From JBBDXS01 sp040902195 (GTDB lineage: Bacteria > Chloroflexota > Dehalococcoidia > DSTF01 > RBG-16-68-14), in assembly GCA_040902195.1 (NCBI GenBank), contig JBBDXS010000002.1, positions 1 to 64,000 on the forward strand: DNA of 64,000 bases, written 5' to 3'. The notes under the pieces are model-generated. The model had not been told where the DNA came from and searched no databases. It worked only from the letters and a program-made list of their open reading frames with translations. A program made the position numbers and the translations under genes. Positions 40,855-48,822 of the stretch are shown one piece after another; position 1 is the stretch's first letter; each line of letters starts with the position of its first letter.

Positions 40855-41279
40855 GATGCGCTCCCTTCGCAGTGCGCCTTCAGCCCCTCGCTCTCCAAAC
40901 GGACGTTGTTGCGGAAGATGCGTCCCAGCGCGAGCGCCAGCAGCGGCGCCAGCGGCCCGGACGACTGGAGCGAGTTCGTGACCTTCGCGCCGCTGCCGTC
41001 CGGCTCCACGATGTGGTCGCCCCCAAAGTGGACGCCGGGCAGCATGTCGGACTCCCAGTAGAACGAGCGGCCGGGCTCCAGGCGCGTCACCGTCCAGACC
41101 GCTCCGAAGAAACCGTTCGGCGTCACGCGCGCAGTGCTGCCCATCGCGAGCGGCCCCCTCTCCTTGCGCTCGATGCTCTTGAACTGCCCCGCGAACTCCG
41201 GCCAGCGCTCGACGTCAACGACAACGTCCCAGACCTTCTCCGGCGGCGCATCAATGTGGACGGTGTAGGCGATGTGCAT
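40851..41279 (-). CDS. SRPBCC/START-like lipid- or ligand-binding protein
   Basis: A 142-aa START-like helix-grip protein (H-I-A-Y-T-V-H-I-D-A-P-P-E-K-V-W-D-V-V-V-D), family polyketide cyclase/dehydrase. The pair SRPBCC-DinB is translationally coupled. Ligand unknown. Confidence 0.85.
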   Translation of the reverse strand: MHIAYTVHIDAPPEKVWDVVVDVERWPEFAGQFKSIERKERGPLAMGSTARVTPNGFFGAVWTVTRLEPGRSFYWESDMLPGVHFGGDHIVEPDGSGAKVTNSLQSSGPLAPLLALALGRIFRNNVRLESEGLKAHCEGSAS

Positions 41280-41328
41280 AACTCAACCACCCCCAAACGG
41301 ACACAGACTACCATAGAAGATTAACGCC

Positions 41329-41393
41329 ACCGTAGGTCGGGGTCTTCAGACCCCGACAGAACATCGCGCGGGTCTGAAGACCCTCGCCTACGG
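41329..41393. repeat. Dispersed palindromic repeat, copy D
   Basis: A composite with a perfect 22-bp palindrome at 41336-41357 (core GGGGTCTTCAGACCCC) and a second, imperfect one (gcgggtctgaagaccctcgcctacgg) after it. This copy abuts the sucD 3'-end duplication. Confidence 0.8.
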
Positions 41394-41400
41394 CCGCTGC

Positions 41401-41478
41401 CTAGATCAGCCCCGCGTCCTTGAGCACGCGCTCCGTCGTGATACCGATCTCCGCTGGCGACTCGCAGATCACCGCGCC
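41401..41478 (-). repeat. Partial duplicate of the sucD 3' end (distal copy)
   Basis: A 78-bp segment matching 41873-41950 at 76 of 78 positions (differences at gata/gatg and ccgct/ccgcc). It carries the last 25 codons and stop of sucD without the rest of the gene. Both differences are silent-looking third-position changes. Confidence 0.95.
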
Positions 41479-41861
41479 GGCTTGTACGGCTTTCCGTCTA
41501 TGGAAACCTGTTCCATCTCATCTGAACGCGGGACCCGCCGCGTACGATGCTCGTACTCGATAATCTCAAGCTCACTCATATATCCGTCGGTGACCTCAAT
41601 ACTAACTTGATGCTCACGGCCTAAAGCATCAACTGGATACGGTGTAGTCACTGACGCGGGCGGCGCATGTCTGTTGACAATCAGCTCCACTGTCGCACAG
41701 TCTGATTGGTTACACGTACAGCGACCGGACACCCTTGTGCTAGCGAGCTGTGTCCGAAGTTCCTCCGCGCCGTCAAACTCCATTGATAGCAGGAACGCTA
41801 TGAGCGCGCGCTCCTCTTCCGTCAGGTCGCGCGGATATTCGCTTTCGCCGCTCGCTGCCAT
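41469..41861 (-). CDS. Foreign-looking small hypothetical protein between sucD duplicates
   Basis: A 130-aa soluble protein (L-T-E-E-E-R-A-L-I-A-F-L-L-S, then V-S-G-R-C-T-C-N-Q-S-D-C, and a strand S-E-L-E-I-I-E-Y). It resembles small actinobacterial hypothetical proteins with a G-x-C-x-C motif, from memory and not verified. Coding sequence is visibly more A/T-rich than its neighbours. Its last codons and TGA lie inside the distal sucD duplicate, so its 3' end was created at the junction. Function unknown. Confidence 0.75.
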   Translation of the reverse strand: MAASGESEYPRDLTEEERALIAFLLSMEFDGAEELRTQLASTRVSGRCTCNQSDCATVELIVNRHAPPASVTTPYPVDALGREHQVSIEVTDGYMSELEIIEYEHRTRRVPRSDEMEQVSIDGKPYKPAR

Positions 41862-41872
41862 TTACGAAGCTC

Positions 41873-41950
41873 CTAGATCAGCCCCGCGTCCTTGAGCACG
41901 CGCTCCGTCGTGATGCCGATCTCCGCCGGCGACTCGCAGATCACCGCGCC
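41873..41950 (-). repeat. sucD 3' end (functional copy of the duplicated segment)
   Basis: The active sucD 3' terminus and stop codon. Together with 41401-41478 it forms direct repeats flanking a ~394-base insert. Confidence 0.95.
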
Positions 41951-42754
41951 AGCGGCGGCGAGCGCCTCCTTCTTTGCGGCAGCCGTGCCGGTGTTGCCCG
42001 CGATGATCGCTCCGGCGTGGCCCATGCGCCGTCCCGGCGGCGCAGACGCGCCCGCGATGAACGCGACGACCGGCTTGCTCATGCCGCGCAGGTACTCGGC
42101 CGCCTCCTGCTCCGTCTGCCCGCCGATCTCGCCGATCAGCACGACGGCCGCCGTGTCCGGATCGTTATCGAACAGCTCCAGCGCCTCGCGCTGCGTCGTG
42201 CCGATGATCGGGTCGCCTCCGACGCCGACGCACGTCGACTGGCCGACGCCGCACGCCGTGAGCTGCGCGACGGCTTCGTACACGAGCGTCCCGCTACGCG
42301 ACACCACGCCGACGGAGCCCATCGAGAACACATCGCCCGGCATGATGCCGACGCGGCATTCGCCCGCCGTGATCACGCCGGGACAGTTCGGGCCGATCAG
42401 GCGCGACTTTCCGCCGACCAGCGATCGCTTCACGGTCATCATGTCGATCGTGGGGATGCCTTCCGTAATGCAGATGACGAGCGGCACCTCCGCGTGCGCG
42501 GACTCGAGGATCGCGTCCGCGGCGAACGGCGCCGGCACAAAGATCAGGGCGCAGTCGGGCTGCGTTGCGCGCACGGCGTCCCGCACGGTGTTGAACACCG
42601 GCACGCCGAGGTGCTCCTCGCCTCCACGCCCTGGCGTCACGCCTGCGACGACCTTCGTGCCGTAGTCCATGCAGCGCTGCGCCTGGAAGCTGCCTTCCTT
42701 GCCGGTGATCCCCTGGATCAGGACGCGAGTAGATGCGTTTACCAAGACACTCAT
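41873..42754 (-). CDS. sucD: Succinyl-CoA ligase, alpha subunit
   Basis: Alpha subunit (293 aa) of succinyl-CoA synthetase, binding CoA and carrying the phospho-His. CoA-binding fold at the N terminus (I-Q-G-I-T-G-K-E-G), I-G-P-N-C-P-G, and the active-site loop G-H-A-G-A-I (His). The start at 42754 is fixed by M-S-V-L-V-N; the open frame continues upstream over the TfoX-like gene in another frame. Its 3' end is the duplicated region described. Confidence 0.94.
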   Translation of the reverse strand: MSVLVNASTRVLIQGITGKEGSFQAQRCMDYGTKVVAGVTPGRGGEEHLGVPVFNTVRDAVRATQPDCALIFVPAPFAADAILESAHAEVPLVICITEGIPTIDMMTVKRSLVGGKSRLIGPNCPGVITAGECRVGIMPGDVFSMGSVGVVSRSGTLVYEAVAQLTACGVGQSTCVGVGGDPIIGTTQREALELFDNDPDTAAVVLIGEIGGQTEQEAAEYLRGMSKPVVAFIAGASAPPGRRMGHAGAIIAGNTGTAAAKKEALAAAGAVICESPAEIGITTERVLKDAGLI

Positions 42755-42758
42755 GGCG

Positions 42759-43118
42759 TTACTTCCGTTTCCTCCTGACCTTCGACCGTGACGATTCCGT
42801 ACCACGCACATACTCATACGCCTCTTTGAGGCCCGAGAGGACGGTCTCGACGTCTTTCTTCCCTTCGAGAGCGAGGCGCGTCCAGTCGCCAACGCCACGC
42901 CCCTGCGGCCCCTGGAACGGAGCGCCCTCCTTGCGATCGAGGAACTGCTGTCGCGCGTGGTCCGGCAGCTTGACGACGAGGCCGTCTGCGACCCAGAACG
43001 CGAACATGCGGTTCCGTACCATGTATGCCGTAGTGCCCATCATGTCGCTTGGCTTCACGTGGGGCCGGGCGAGAATGTCGGCCTCGACCTGCTGACGCAG
43101 CTCAACTTTGTCGGCCAT
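42759..43118 (-). CDS. TfoX N-terminal-domain/YjbR-like protein
   Basis: A 119-aa protein resembling TfoX_N or MmcQ/YjbR proteins (M-M-G-T-T-A-Y-M-V-R-N-R-M-F-A-F-W, then F-Q-G-P-Q-G-R-G-V-G-D-W), ending in a Lys/Arg tail. It sits between sucD and sucC, 4 bases before sucD and 5 bases after sucC, so it is in the operon, an unusual place for this family. Function unknown. Confidence 0.75.
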   Translation of the reverse strand: MADKVELRQQVEADILARPHVKPSDMMGTTAYMVRNRMFAFWVADGLVVKLPDHARQQFLDRKEGAPFQGPQGRGVGDWTRLALEGKKDVETVLSGLKEAYEYVRGTESSRSKVRRKRK

Positions 43119-43123
43119 GCACC

Positions 43124-44290
43124 CTACGCTCCCGCCGCCTCCACTGCCTTCTTCGCCGCTTCGCCGAGATCGGCGGCACGAACTACGTTTCCGCCGCCGA
43201 AGTCAGCGAGGATCTGCTCTCCTTCCTCCACGTTGGTGCCAGCGAGGCGCACCACGACGGGCACACGCACGTCGAGCTCCTTGTGCGCATCGACGACACC
43301 CTGCGCGATGATGTCGACGCGCGCCATGCCGCCGAAGATGTTGATCAGCACGGCCTTCACGCTCGGGTCGGCGGTGAGGATGCGGAACGCGTTCACGACA
43401 CGCGACACGTCGTTCACGGTGCCGATATCGAGGAAGTTCGCGGGCGCGCCGCCAGCGAGCTTGATCGCGTCCATCGTTGCCATCGCGAGGCCGGCGCCGT
43501 TCACCACGCAACCGATGTTGCCGTCCAGCTTCACGTAGTTGTTGATACCCAGCTCCTGCGCCTGCACTTCGAGTGGGTCCTCTTCGTTCGTGTCGCGCAT
43601 CGCGGCGACGTCATCATGGCGAAAGAGAGCGCTGTCGTCGAAGGTCACCTTCGCGTCGAGCGCGAGTAGCTTGCCGCCCTTCGTGACGACGAGCGGGTTG
43701 ATCTCCAGCAACGACGCGTCCTTCGCGACGAACGCGCGGTACAGCGCCGACATGAGATCGACCGCCGGGCGCAGCAGCTCGCCCGTGAGGCCGAGCGCGA
43801 ACGCCAGCTCGCGGCCTTCGTGCGGCTGGAAGCCGCAGGCGGGATCGATGCCGATGCGAAAGATCGCGTCGGGCTGCTCAGCGGCGACCTCCTCGATCTC
43901 CATACCGCCGGACGCGCTCGCGATCATGACCGCGCCGCCCGCCGCGCCGTCGATCAGCACAGAGAGGTACAGCTCGCGGTCGACGTCCGTCTGCTCTTCG
44001 ACCAGGACGCGCCGCACGAGGCGGCCCTCCGGCCCCGTCTGCGGCGTGACGAGCGTCATGCCGATGATCTCGCCCGCGACGCGCGCGGCTTCGTCAGGCG
44101 TCTGCGCCGTCTTGATGCCGCCGCCCTTGCCGCGGCCGCCCGCGTGCACCTGCGCCTTCACAACGGCCGGCACGCCCAGCTCCTGCGCGACCTGGCGCGC
44201 CTCGTCCGGCGTGCCGGCGACGCGGCCGCGCGGCACCGGCACATCGAAGCCGGCGAGGAGCTCCTTCGCCTGATACTCGTGGATCTTCAC
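43124..44290 (-). CDS. sucC: Succinyl-CoA ligase, beta subunit
   Basis: Beta subunit (388 aa) with ATP-grasp and CoA-ligase domains: M/V-K-I-H-E-Y-Q-A-K at the N terminus, K-A-Q-V-H-A-G-G-R-G-K-G-G nucleotide loop, L-E-I-N-P-L-V metal site and G-C-V-V-N-G-A-G-L-A-M-A-T-M-D. GTG start at 44290. First gene of the sucC-TfoX-sucD operon (TCA cycle). Confidence 0.95.
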   Translation of the reverse strand: MKIHEYQAKELLAGFDVPVPRGRVAGTPDEARQVAQELGVPAVVKAQVHAGGRGKGGGIKTAQTPDEAARVAGEIIGMTLVTPQTGPEGRLVRRVLVEEQTDVDRELYLSVLIDGAAGGAVMIASASGGMEIEEVAAEQPDAIFRIGIDPACGFQPHEGRELAFALGLTGELLRPAVDLMSALYRAFVAKDASLLEINPLVVTKGGKLLALDAKVTFDDSALFRHDDVAAMRDTNEEDPLEVQAQELGINNYVKLDGNIGCVVNGAGLAMATMDAIKLAGGAPANFLDIGTVNDVSRVVNAFRILTADPSVKAVLINIFGGMARVDIIAQGVVDAHKELDVRVPVVVRLAGTNVEEGEQILADFGGGNVVRAADLGEAAKKAVEAAGA

Positions 44291-44530
44291 GTCGTTCCCC
44301 CTACATCCATCGTACGGTCGGCCACCGTACCGCGCCTACAACGCCTCCGCAGGCATGACGATGGGCAGTATACGGGGGTTGGAAGCTGGGGGCGAGACGC
44401 GGGGAGGTGGGATGCGGGATGCGAGTAGGGCTCGTGTCGAGAAGCGGCAGCTGTAGGGACAGAGCTTCAGCTCTGTCCTCGTCGTCTCGATTTGGCCGCC
44501 AGAGCGCGGCCGAATGATACACTACGCCCC
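44291..44530. other. Intergenic region with inverted repeat
   Basis: About 240 bases between sucC and tRNA-Ser without a gene. A 10-bp inverted repeat (GGACAGAGCT at 44457-44466, loop TC, complement at 44469-44478) is visible, plus a gctggg/cgggatgcggg tract like those at 6790 and 31790. Confidence 0.5.
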
Positions 44531-44620
44531 GGAGGGGTGGCCGAGTGGTTGAAGGCGACGGTCTTGAAAACCGTTGTGGCTTTCGGGTCACCGGGGGTTC
44601 GAATCCCTCCCCCTCCGCCA
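44531..44620 (+). tRNA. tRNA-Ser (TGA)
   Basis: Class II tRNA: acceptor GGAGGGG/CCCCTCC, anticodon loop CTTGAAA on stem ACGGT/ACCGT, long variable arm, T-loop GTTCGAATC and encoded CCA. Confidence 0.96.
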
Positions 44621-44663
44621 CGCTCGGCCCAGAACTCCGTCTTGCGAGGAGCCCGAGAGTCGT

Positions 44664-45578
44664 ATGACAATTCCGGACTTTCAGAGAATCATGCTTCCGC
44701 TTCTGAAATTCGCTGCAGATGGCGAAGAGCATTCGGCGAGCGAATCCTATAACCACATCGCGGGCGTTTTCAACCTCAGTGACGAAGAACGCCGGCAACT
44801 TCTCCCAAGCGGGCCGATGCCAATGATCAACAACCGTACGGGCTGGGCAAGAACCTACCTCACGAAGGCCGGATTGCTGGAGCCGACGCGGCGAGCACAC
44901 TTTAGGATCACGGACTTAGGCCGACAGGTGCTCGCAGACGAACCCCCCGACATCAATCTGCGCTTCCTCCGGCAGTTCCCCGGTGTCGTCGAGTTTACGC
45001 GCGGGCGCGGCGCCGGTGATGAGGAGCGAGCCTCCCACGACGATGATGTCCTTGCTTCTCGGACGCCTCAGGAGCTCATGGAGTACGGATCCAAGAGAAT
45101 ACAAGCGGCACTCTCTGAGGAGCTCCTTGGTTTGGTGAAGAGGTCTTCACCACAGTTCTTCGAGCGCCTGGTTGTTGAGCTTCTTCTTAAGATGGGTTAC
45201 GGCGGGTCGCGCACAGACGCGGGCGAAGCGATTGGCCGTTCTGGAGATGGAGGAATCGACGGTATCATCAAGGAAGACAAGCTAGGACTCGACGTGATCT
45301 ACATCCAAGCCAAACGTTGGGAGAACAATGTCAGTTCTCCAGAAATCAGAAACTTTGTCGGTAGCCTTGTAGGCCACAACGCAAACAAGGGCGTCTTCCT
45401 AACGACGTCCGATTTCACCAAGGACGCAAGGGACTACGCAAAGACCATCGGGCACAACGTCATCCTTGTGGATGGAGTAATGCTCGCCGGACTCATGATC
45501 GACCACGACGTTGGCGTATCGACAATAGACCGGTACGAGGTCAAGAGGGCCGACGCCGACTACTTTGAGGAAGAATAG
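44664..45578 (+). CDS. mrr: Mrr-family type IV restriction endonuclease
   Basis: A 304-aa modified-DNA endonuclease. N-terminal winged-helix Mrr_N domain (~1-90) and C-terminal Mrr_cat PD-(D/E)xK nuclease with G-D-G-G-I-D-G and I-Y-I-Q-A-K-R-W. Such enzymes cut methylated foreign DNA. It lies 43 bases downstream of tRNA-Ser and is more A/T-rich than its neighbours, suggesting acquisition. The catalytic motif is complete. Confidence 0.92.
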   Translation: MTIPDFQRIMLPLLKFAADGEEHSASESYNHIAGVFNLSDEERRQLLPSGPMPMINNRTGWARTYLTKAGLLEPTRRAHFRITDLGRQVLADEPPDINLRFLRQFPGVVEFTRGRGAGDEERASHDDDVLASRTPQELMEYGSKRIQAALSEELLGLVKRSSPQFFERLVVELLLKMGYGGSRTDAGEAIGRSGDGGIDGIIKEDKLGLDVIYIQAKRWENNVSSPEIRNFVGSLVGHNANKGVFLTTSDFTKDARDYAKTIGHNVILVDGVMLAGLMIDHDVGVSTIDRYEVKRADADYFEEE

Positions 45579-45635
45579 CCGCTCCTCTGCGGCCTTGCCC
45601 CTACCTCCAGCCCCGCCTACCCTTCAGAACGACGC

Positions 45636-46775
45636 ATGATGCAACAACCCCCGCCGGTAGGGACACAGGACGAACCGCTTCCGCCGCGACCCCCCGTCTA
45701 CACACCGCGAGGGACGCATCGTGGCGCGCCGCCACCGCCACCCCTCCCTCCGTCTGCCGCGCGCGAGCCGCGCCACTCCAGGCGCTGGTGGTTCGCGCTG
45801 CCGGTCGCCCTCTTCGTCTACGCCGTCCTCGCGCTCGTCACCTTGGTCCAGCCCGTCGAGGTGGCCGGCCTCTCGCTCTACGCGCCGGTCCCCGGCGTGC
45901 CGCCGGAGCGCATGTTCGGGCTGCCGGACCGTTCGTTTACCGTCATGGTCGTCGGGCTGGACGTACGGCCGTCGCAGGTGGGCGGGCCGGCGCGAACAGA
46001 CTCGATCCTGCTGCTCCGTGTCGACGCCGGCCGCAACCGCGCGGGCATCCTCAGCATCCCACGCGACACGATGATGCAGATCCCGATCGATGGTGGCACG
46101 GACACCGACCGCATCAACACCGCCTACGTGTACAACTGGTCGGCTGACGATCCCGGCCTCGCCATCGATGCGCTACAACAGACCATCGAGAACAACCTCG
46201 GCATCGCGGTCGACTACCACGTGATCTTCGACCAGCGCGGAGCCGCGAAGATCATCGACAGCGCCGGCGGCGTCGACGTCTTCGTGCGCGAGGCGTTCGG
46301 CCAGGACGACTACTCCGACGACGACGTGAACGTCGTGCCGCAGTTCTTCGAGGCGGGCCACCTCCATCTCAATGGCTACAGCGCCGTCGCGTACGGGCGC
46401 ATCCGCGAAGGGACAAGCGATTTCGATCGCATCCGGCGTCAGCAGCAGGTCACGGAAGGCCTGGTCGATAAGCTGTCGTCGCCGCGTAGCGCGCTCAAGC
46501 TCTGGGGCGTCTACCGCGCCTACGACGGGGCTGTGGAGACCGACCTGGGTATGCGGCAGAGCGCAGGACTGTTCGTGTTGCTGAAGCGCATCGGCACGGA
46601 CCGGATCGTGACGCGCTCGCTCGGCGACGCGGCGGTGTCGTGTGTCACCTGCCCGGCGGCGCTCGTGCAGCTCCTCCCGGACGAGGCGTCACGGATCATC
46701 AGCGAGGCGTTCGATGACGAGTCTGCGGGGCAGAGGGCGGCGCAGCTCCTGGTGCAGGCGGGCGTCACGCCCTAG
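45636..46775 (+). CDS. LytR-CpsA-Psr (LCP) family protein
   Basis: A 379-aa membrane-anchored phosphotransferase that attaches glycopolymers to the cell wall. Proline-rich cytoplasmic N terminus, one TM helix (~47-70), then an LCP domain: R-T-D-S-I-L-L-L, S-I-P-R-D-T (catalytic Arg/Asp), N-T-A-Y and Y-G-R-I-R-E. The first ATG (45636) is retained. It is alone in its transcript. Confidence 0.9.
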   Translation: MMQQPPPVGTQDEPLPPRPPVYTPRGTHRGAPPPPPLPPSAAREPRHSRRWWFALPVALFVYAVLALVTLVQPVEVAGLSLYAPVPGVPPERMFGLPDRSFTVMVVGLDVRPSQVGGPARTDSILLLRVDAGRNRAGILSIPRDTMMQIPIDGGTDTDRINTAYVYNWSADDPGLAIDALQQTIENNLGIAVDYHVIFDQRGAAKIIDSAGGVDVFVREAFGQDDYSDDDVNVVPQFFEAGHLHLNGYSAVAYGRIREGTSDFDRIRRQQQVTEGLVDKLSSPRSALKLWGVYRAYDGAVETDLGMRQSAGLFVLLKRIGTDRIVTRSLGDAAVSCVTCPAALVQLLPDEASRIISEAFDDESAGQRAAQLLVQAGVTP

Positions 46776-46786
46776 GTGCGGAAGGG

Positions 46787-46876
46787 CTAGAGGAATTCCT
46801 TGAGGGTTGAGTAGGCCCACCAGGCGACCGCCACCACCAGCACCAGATACAGCACCTCGCCCATAGAGATATCCAT
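46787..46876 (-). CDS. 29-aa putative membrane peptide
   Basis: A very short ORF, M-D-I-S-M-G-E-V-L-Y-L-V-L-V-V-A-V-A-W-W, ending in A-Y-S-T-L-K-E-F-L. It has one membrane segment and a GGAG 9 bases before the ATG; TATACT lies about 50 bases upstream on the minus strand. It was too short for routine gene calling. Evidence is limited, but composition and spacing are coherent. Confidence 0.4.
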   Translation of the reverse strand: MDISMGEVLYLVLVVAVAWWAYSTLKEFL

Positions 46877-47195
46877 GGCGGTCTCCACGTGAACTGCGGG
46901 GGACTATTTCTGCGGGGTGGCCGGAGTATATCACATTCTGTCAACTAGGTCCGTTCTCCCAACGCCCTTTAGTCCGTTACGTTACGTGCCGCCGCCCCCA
47001 GGGAGAATGCTCGTATCTGGAGGCTTGGGGATAGCCCGAGGCCTGCCTTTGAACGGGAAGAGGCGGAGCCCCTCGGAACAGGGGCGTCGCCAGGCCAGGT
47101 GGCGGGAGGATAAACGCTTTGATCGCGCGGGTGGGGCGGTGTCGTCGGGCAAGCTGACCGGGCAAACCGATACCAGCAACCAGAGACCAGGACCG
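46877..47195. other. Gene-free region with RNA-like secondary structure
   Basis: About 320 bases between the small ORF and the carboxyltransferase. It contains a GCCCCT/AGGGGC hairpin (47068-47085) nested between GGCCTG and CAGGCC blocks near 47040 and 47092, suggesting a structured transcript. No known ncRNA consensus was recognised. Confidence 0.4.
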
Positions 47196-48746
47196 CTAGA
47201 GGGGGATGTTACCGTGCTTCTTGGGAGGCGTTTCGTCCGTCTTCGTACGGAGCATTTCCAGAGCGCGAATGATCTTGATGCGCGTCTCCCGCGGGTCGAT
47301 CACGTCGTCGATGTAGCCGCGCGACGCGGCGATGTACGGGTTCGCGAACTGTTCCTTGTACTCCGCGATCAACTCCTTGCGGCGCTCCTCCACGTTCTTG
47401 GCCTTCTCGATCTCCCGGCGGTAGATAATATTCACGGCCGGGTCCGGCCCCATCACGGCGATCTCCGCAGAGGGCCAGGCGTAGTTGATGTCGGCGCGCA
47501 GGTGCTTCGAGCCCATCGCGTCGTACGCGCCGCCGACGGCACGGCGGATGATCACGGTCACCTTGGGCACCGTCGCCTCCGCATAGGCGTAGACCAGCTT
47601 TGCGCCGTGGCTGATGATCCCACCGTACTCCTGTGACGTTCCGGGCAAGTAGCCCGTCACATCGACGAGCGTGACGATCGGGATGTTGAAAGCGTCGCAG
47701 AAGCGAACGAAACGTGACGCCTTCCGCGACGAATCGATGTCCAGGACGCCCGCCAGATACATCGGCTGGTTTGCAACAATACCGGCCGTCCGCCCGGCGA
47801 GCCGTCCGAAGCCGCAGATGATGTTCTGGGCGAACTGCTCGTGCACTTCCATAAAATCCCCGGCGTCGACGACGCGATAGATGATCTCGCGCATGTCGTA
47901 CGCCTTCGTCGTATCGTCGGGCAGCACGTGCAACATGTCTTCGTCGCGACGGTTCGGGTCGTCGCCGGTCTCCATGAGCGGCGGGTCGTCCACGTTGTTC
48001 AGCGGCAGGAACGAGAAGAGCCGCCGCACTTCCAGCAGGCACTCCTCCTCGCCTTCGACGGCGAAGTGGCAGACGCCGCTGCGGGTCGCGTGTGTGGTCG
48101 CCCCGCCCAGCTCTTCGTGCGTGACGTCCTCGCCGGTCACGGAACGGACAACTTCGGGCCCGGTGATGTACATGTACGACGCCTGCGTCATGAAGACGAA
48201 GTCGGTCAGCGCGGGCGAGTAGACCGCACCGCCGGCCGCCGGGCCGAGCACTACAGAGATCTGCGGAACGACGCCCGACGCGAGAACGTTGCGCAAGAAG
48301 ATGTCGCCGTAGCTCGCGAGCGACTCGACGCCCTCCTGCACGCGCGCGCCGCCACCGTCGTTCAGTCCGACGACAGGCACGCCGCTCTTCATAGCGAGGT
48401 CCATGATCTTGATCACCTTCTCGCCCATCGGCTCAGACAGCGAGCCGCCCACGACAGTGAAGTCCTGCGAGAAGACATACACCGGACGCCCGTCGATCTT
48501 GCCCCACCCTGTGACGACCGCCTCGGGCTGCACTTTCGCTTTGTCGAACTCGGTGCCTGCGAGCAGCACGAGCTGGTCGAGCTCCTCGAACGTGCCTTCA
48601 TCCAGCAGGATGTGGATCCGCTCGCGAGCGGTCAGCTTGCCTTTGCCGTGCTGCTGCTCGATACGCGCGGCCCCGCCGCCCGTGCGAGCTTGCTCGCGCA
48701 ACGTCTCGAGCTGGTTGAGCCGATCCTGGTTCGTGATCTCGGCCAT
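47196..48746 (-). CDS. Acyl-CoA carboxylase carboxyltransferase subunit (propionyl-/methylmalonyl-CoA type)
   Basis: A 516-aa biotin-dependent carboxyltransferase of the PccB/MmdA family, transferring CO2 from carboxybiotin to an acyl-CoA (likely propionyl-CoA). The two crotonase-like halves have G-G-S-L-S-E-P-M-G and S-G-G-A-R-type segments (N-D-G-G-G-A-R-V-Q-E-G), then F-G-R-L-A-G-R-T-A-G-I-V-A-N-Q-P and G-G-A-Y-D-A-M-G-S-K-H. The ATG at 48746 gives M-A-E-I-T-N. No biotin carboxylase gene is adjacent. Confidence 0.92.
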   Translation of the reverse strand: MAEITNQDRLNQLETLREQARTGGGAARIEQQHGKGKLTARERIHILLDEGTFEELDQLVLLAGTEFDKAKVQPEAVVTGWGKIDGRPVYVFSQDFTVVGGSLSEPMGEKVIKIMDLAMKSGVPVVGLNDGGGARVQEGVESLASYGDIFLRNVLASGVVPQISVVLGPAAGGAVYSPALTDFVFMTQASYMYITGPEVVRSVTGEDVTHEELGGATTHATRSGVCHFAVEGEEECLLEVRRLFSFLPLNNVDDPPLMETGDDPNRRDEDMLHVLPDDTTKAYDMREIIYRVVDAGDFMEVHEQFAQNIICGFGRLAGRTAGIVANQPMYLAGVLDIDSSRKASRFVRFCDAFNIPIVTLVDVTGYLPGTSQEYGGIISHGAKLVYAYAEATVPKVTVIIRRAVGGAYDAMGSKHLRADINYAWPSAEIAVMGPDPAVNIIYRREIEKAKNVEERRKELIAEYKEQFANPYIAASRGYIDDVIDPRETRIKIIRALEMLRTKTDETPPKKHGNIPL

Positions 48747-48822
48747 GGTGTGTCGAAGATATACCGAATTTAGAGGCCCGGGGCTAGGTTTCGGTGCTCG
48801 ACGCTGGGGGCTGGAGCCAAGT

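Noticed and set aside
44301..44900. 199-codon minus-strand frame spanning tRNA-Ser and the Mrr start
   Set aside because: Same artefact: E-G-E-G-F-E-P-P-V-T-R is a tRNA shadow, and the rest opposes a clear gene.
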